Origin: Phymorhynchus buccinoides
Taxonomy: Eukaryota; Mollusca; Gastropoda; Neogastropoda; Raphitomidae
Assembly (NCBI GenBank): GCA_017654935.2
Contig: CM065703.1
Location: forward strand, 42,850,802-42,914,801
DNA length: 64,000 nt
Direction of reading: 5' to 3'
Every line of letters starts with the position of its first letter. Positions within the stretch are counted from its first letter, which is position 1. Under the pieces are notes generated by a model. It did no database searches, was not told where the DNA came from, and saw nothing but the letters and a program-made list of their open reading frames with translations. The position numbers and the translations under genes are program-made. This document shows positions 60,954 to 64,000 of this stretch, in pieces.

Positions 60954-62790
60954 CTACTGCGCTGGACTGACCATATCCTGAATTTCAGCAACTCTGTTTC
61001 CAACAAAGGTCTTCCACTTGTATGGATCACTCTGAATCCATGCCAGAGCAACAGTAGAGTCCGTCCAACAATGACACTCAACATCATCAGGCAGTTTCAG
61101 TGCCTGTCTCACGTACACCATCAGTCTTGCACAGAGTACAGCACCGAGAAGCTCCAGGCAAGGCAAACTGATCCTCTTCAGAGGGGCCACCTTTGCACGA
61201 GACAAGACCAAAGATGAACTTCACTTGCCATCCAGATGCTGGATCACCAGATACACACAAGCACCGTATGACTGCTGAGAAGCGTCACCGAAACAATGAA
61301 GCTGGTAGGCCGTAGTCTCACTCCATAGTGTCTCCGAGTACCGTCGTGGAATCCTCCACCCTTTCAAGACGTCAAGACCCTTCATCCACCATGAGAAAGT
61401 CTCTTGTAGATCACCAGGCAGAACTTGATCCCAATCCAAGCCTAGTCGCCAGATCTGTTGAAACAGACACTTTGCAGTCATGATGAACGTGTGAGGAATC
61501 CCAAAGGATCAAACAGCCGAGAGATCAGACTCAGAACCACTCTTTTGGTGAGACACAAGTCACCCGAGATCACGATGCCTTCAAACAAAAAACAATCCTG
61601 AGAAGGCGTCCACTGCATGCCAAGAACCTTGAAGGACTCCGCTTCAATCGTCTTGTCTTGGAAAGTTTTGCACAGAACTTCACTGACCTGAGCACTGTTC
61701 GAACCCCATTTCGCAAGCGACATGCCTGCCTCGCTCATGATCCCATGAGTGTCCTTGAACATCTTGCATGCATGCGAATCATTATCACAGCCTGACAACC
61801 AATCATCAATATACTGATTTTAAGAGAGTTCCTCTTTCACCTGAGAGGGCAGGTACTGAGCCAGATGATGCTTCATTGTAGCATTCAGCAGAAATGGACT
61901 GCTTTTGTTCCCAAACGGCACACGAACAAACCTCATCACTTTGATGACCCCTTGGTCATTCCACAGAAAGCGATGCACGTCCCAATCCTCAGGACACACC
62001 TTAATCTGCAGAAACGCCTTCGTCACATCAGCAATCAACGCCACCTTCCAACGCCTGAAGCGCAACAAAATCCTAGGCAGATCAGGCAGGCAACTGGGGC
62101 CTGTGTTCAAACAGTCATTCAATAACACACCATTGTAACCCTGAGCTGAGCATCAGGCTGCACTTTGGTAGTCAAACTGGACTCCTTGACCACTGGACGA
62201 TGCGGCAAATAGAACACAGGGTGGGAATCACCCATCTCCTCAGGAGGAAATACTTCAATAAAGCCTTATTTCAGCATCCCACTGAAAACCTCATGATATC
62301 GACCCTCCAACTCTGGATCTTTGTTGAGCCGACGATTCAGACTGTCAAGAAGGGTTTGTTTTACCTCTTCATTCTTCCATGGGAGAGACACTGTATATCT
62401 CCCTTCAGCGAACTGAGCACTCTTGTTGAACTCCTCCAACATATGATCAGCCACAGGGGGCTGTTTCTCAGAAATACCCACATACTCCAAATCCCAGAAG
62501 TTTTTCAAGCCTGCTTCTGAGACCTCAGAACAGAACAGCTGATGAGTGACCCTTACTTGGCTCGACACAGAGCCTGCAACGGGGAAGCACCCCGACAAAT
62601 CCCATCCAAAGATAGACTTCTGAGCAGCCAAACTCTGAGAAAAAATCTTCATCTCACTCGTCATCAGCTTCCAGTATGCATCCAGACCCACCAGGAAATC
62701 CACCTTCACCTTCTGACCTTCTGGAACTGAGACAAAGTCAAACTCACTGCCAAAGGATAACACCCTCTTCGGAACAGACGGCTGACAGAT
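60954..62790 (-). pseudogene. BEL linker, RT and RNase H, contig 4
   Basis: Carries the same RT-RNase H junction deletion as contig 2 (near 61485) and contig 2-type residues (SGCDNDSH, AKVAPLKR), plus a private stop after HLDGK near 61221. The stop beside the YIDD box is again present (61820). Confidence 0.85.
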
Positions 62791-64000
62791 CCGGGTGCAC
62801 AAATAATGGGGATTTCAGTCAAACTCAACTTCACCTCCCCTCCATCCCCTTGCAGCTGCACACTGTGCAAATTTCTCTCTTTGACGCGGCTAACACTGTT
62901 AGTGCCAAAGGCCGCATAGGCTAGAGACTGGGAGCCAACCCACTCTGGTCCTATCCTATCCACTAAATCCTTGGAAACATAAGACCTATCAGAGCCAGTG
63001 TCAAAGAGAATTACTGCCTCAGACACTCCGCCTTGGCCTCTTGCAGAGACCTGGACCGTCTGCAACAAAACATGAGCCTGATTTTCATCATCACTGACTG
63101 TGCGAACACCTGACACATTCATTTTCACACTAGACACACCTGAGCTTGGCATTTCTGGGTCCTGGTGTGTACCTGCGTTGGAGGTCTGAGGAGGGAAATC
63201 ATTGAACTGTGGGTCCTTAGAGGGACACAGCAGGGCATTGTGCCCGCCCTTACACTTGGAACACTTTGCTTTACACTTGAGAAATGAATGGCCCTTAGTA
63301 GTACTCAAACACTTGAAACAAGCACCCACACCCCGAAGCTTTTGTCTCCTGTCCCGTGGTGCAGTACGCGTCAGAAGGAAACAACGAGCTAAGGAATAGC
63401 CCCTCCGCTGGCACAATCCGCAGGCACGTTGGTCAGACACCGTCTGAAGAGCTGTGGCGGTCGGTGTTGAACCCCCTGGAGTGTCGTGGTCATGAGAGAA
63501 GGTCTGAGAACGTTCACGTCTCTCCGTCTCCTTCTTCAGGAACTCCATGAGGTAATTCAGGTCACGCTCCTAGGGAAGTCGCGAAAGGATGAGCGGTGTG
63601 AGTATCACGCCGTATTGCGCACCGGTGATGTCCAAGGCTTCCAGGCTCCGGATATGTGCTTGGAGTCTATTGTACGTACTCCACAGTTCATCAGTTGTTG
63701 GTTTCGGCGGTACCTCCAACACAAGCAATTCTTGAACATGCACAAAGATAATGCGCTCGGGCCTCCCGAATCTTTGTTGAAGCAGTTCGCATGCAGTTTG
63801 GTAGTTGGCCGCCTTGAGCGACAGTCCCTGGATGGCGGCTCTCGCTTCTCCCTCCAAAAGTAACTGAAGGTACGTAAACTTGGTGACTTCAGGTAATTCA
63901 CTTTTGTCTACTACAACTTCGAACTGTTCCCAGAAACCAGTCCACTCTTGAATGTTCCCCTTGAAGGTAGGTAACTCCAGCTTCGGTAGCTTCGCCTCCA
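62791..64000 (-). pseudogene. BEL gag-protease, contig 4, incomplete at window end
   Basis: Protease FDTGSDRSY, zinc knuckles and part of DUF1759. Diagnostic residues match contig 3 (VKMNVSGVRTV). It has one more inserted base than contig 2 at the protease-linker junction (near 62791). Confidence 0.85.

Larger units (their letters stand above)
57159..64000 (-). mobile_element. BEL/Pao LTR retrotransposon, contig 4 copy, cut by the window end
   Basis: 3' LTR at 57159-57357 with target duplication ACGTG at 57154-57158, the same insertion site as in contigs 2 and 3. It reads leftward through DUF5641, the foldback-like insert, integrase, RNase H, RT, linker, protease and gag into DUF1759 at the window edge; the 5' LTR is outside. 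It shares the common in-frame stops, has its own frameshift in integrase near 60013, and is a mosaic of contig 3-like and contig 2-like sequence. Confidence 0.93.

Overview
The window is eukaryotic and most likely molluscan, probably gastropod. The basis is intron-containing coding sequence for a large GRL101-type receptor (LDLa modules, leucine-rich repeats and a seven-helix GPCR), long CA/GT microsatellites, BEL/Pao and LINE retroelements, and noncoding repeats carrying a hammerhead ribozyme. The taxon call is inference; nothing here identifies a species.

Three runs of exactly 500 N (9315-9814, 35874-36373, 56001-56500) divide the window into four contigs. All four are copies of one locus. 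Contig 1 (1-9314) and contig 2 (9815-35873) read in one direction; contig 3 (36374-56000) and contig 4 (56501-64000) read in the other. Contig 2 from about 11405 to 30870 is mirrored by contig 3 from about 55850 down to 36374, giving an apparent palindrome with arms of about 19.5 kb. Fixed-size gaps, noisy contig edges and allele-like divergence suggest scaffolded haplotigs or recent duplicates. Contig 1 lacks a BEL insertion that contigs 2, 3 and 4 share, and contig 4 is a mosaic, so at least three sequence types are present.

Layout in locus order: a flank with many TGACCT/AGGTCA half-sites; a decayed LINE ORF1 (RRM-like plus CCHC) next to an RNase H-side fragment of a LINE ORF2; a GT microsatellite; then, in contigs 2, 3 and 4, an 8.8-8.9 kb BEL/Pao element with 199-bp LTRs, a 5-bp target duplication and a tRNA-Phe-type primer site. 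The BEL element carries a 1.35-1.46 kb foldback-like DNA element with 80-bp inverted repeats inside its integrase region. Next comes a two-exon receptor gene encoding a Cys-rich ectodomain, LDLa, C-type lectin, four LDLa, LRRs and 7TM. Contig 1 instead carries an L2/CR1-like LINE (3334-7587) at a site that is empty in contigs 2 and 3.

Unique to contig 2 are a 184-bp satellite at its left edge and, at its right edge, a head-to-tail array of about 650-bp units. Each complete unit junction carries a full type I hammerhead ribozyme with minimal stem III (34408-34457 and 35055-35104). This is typical of Penelope-like pseudo-LTRs or retrozymes. The array ends in a 60-bp TA tract joined to a truncated Tc1-like transposase. 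The only gene that looks functional is the receptor in contig 2; its contig 3 copy has an intact first exon and a frameshifted second exon beside the gap.
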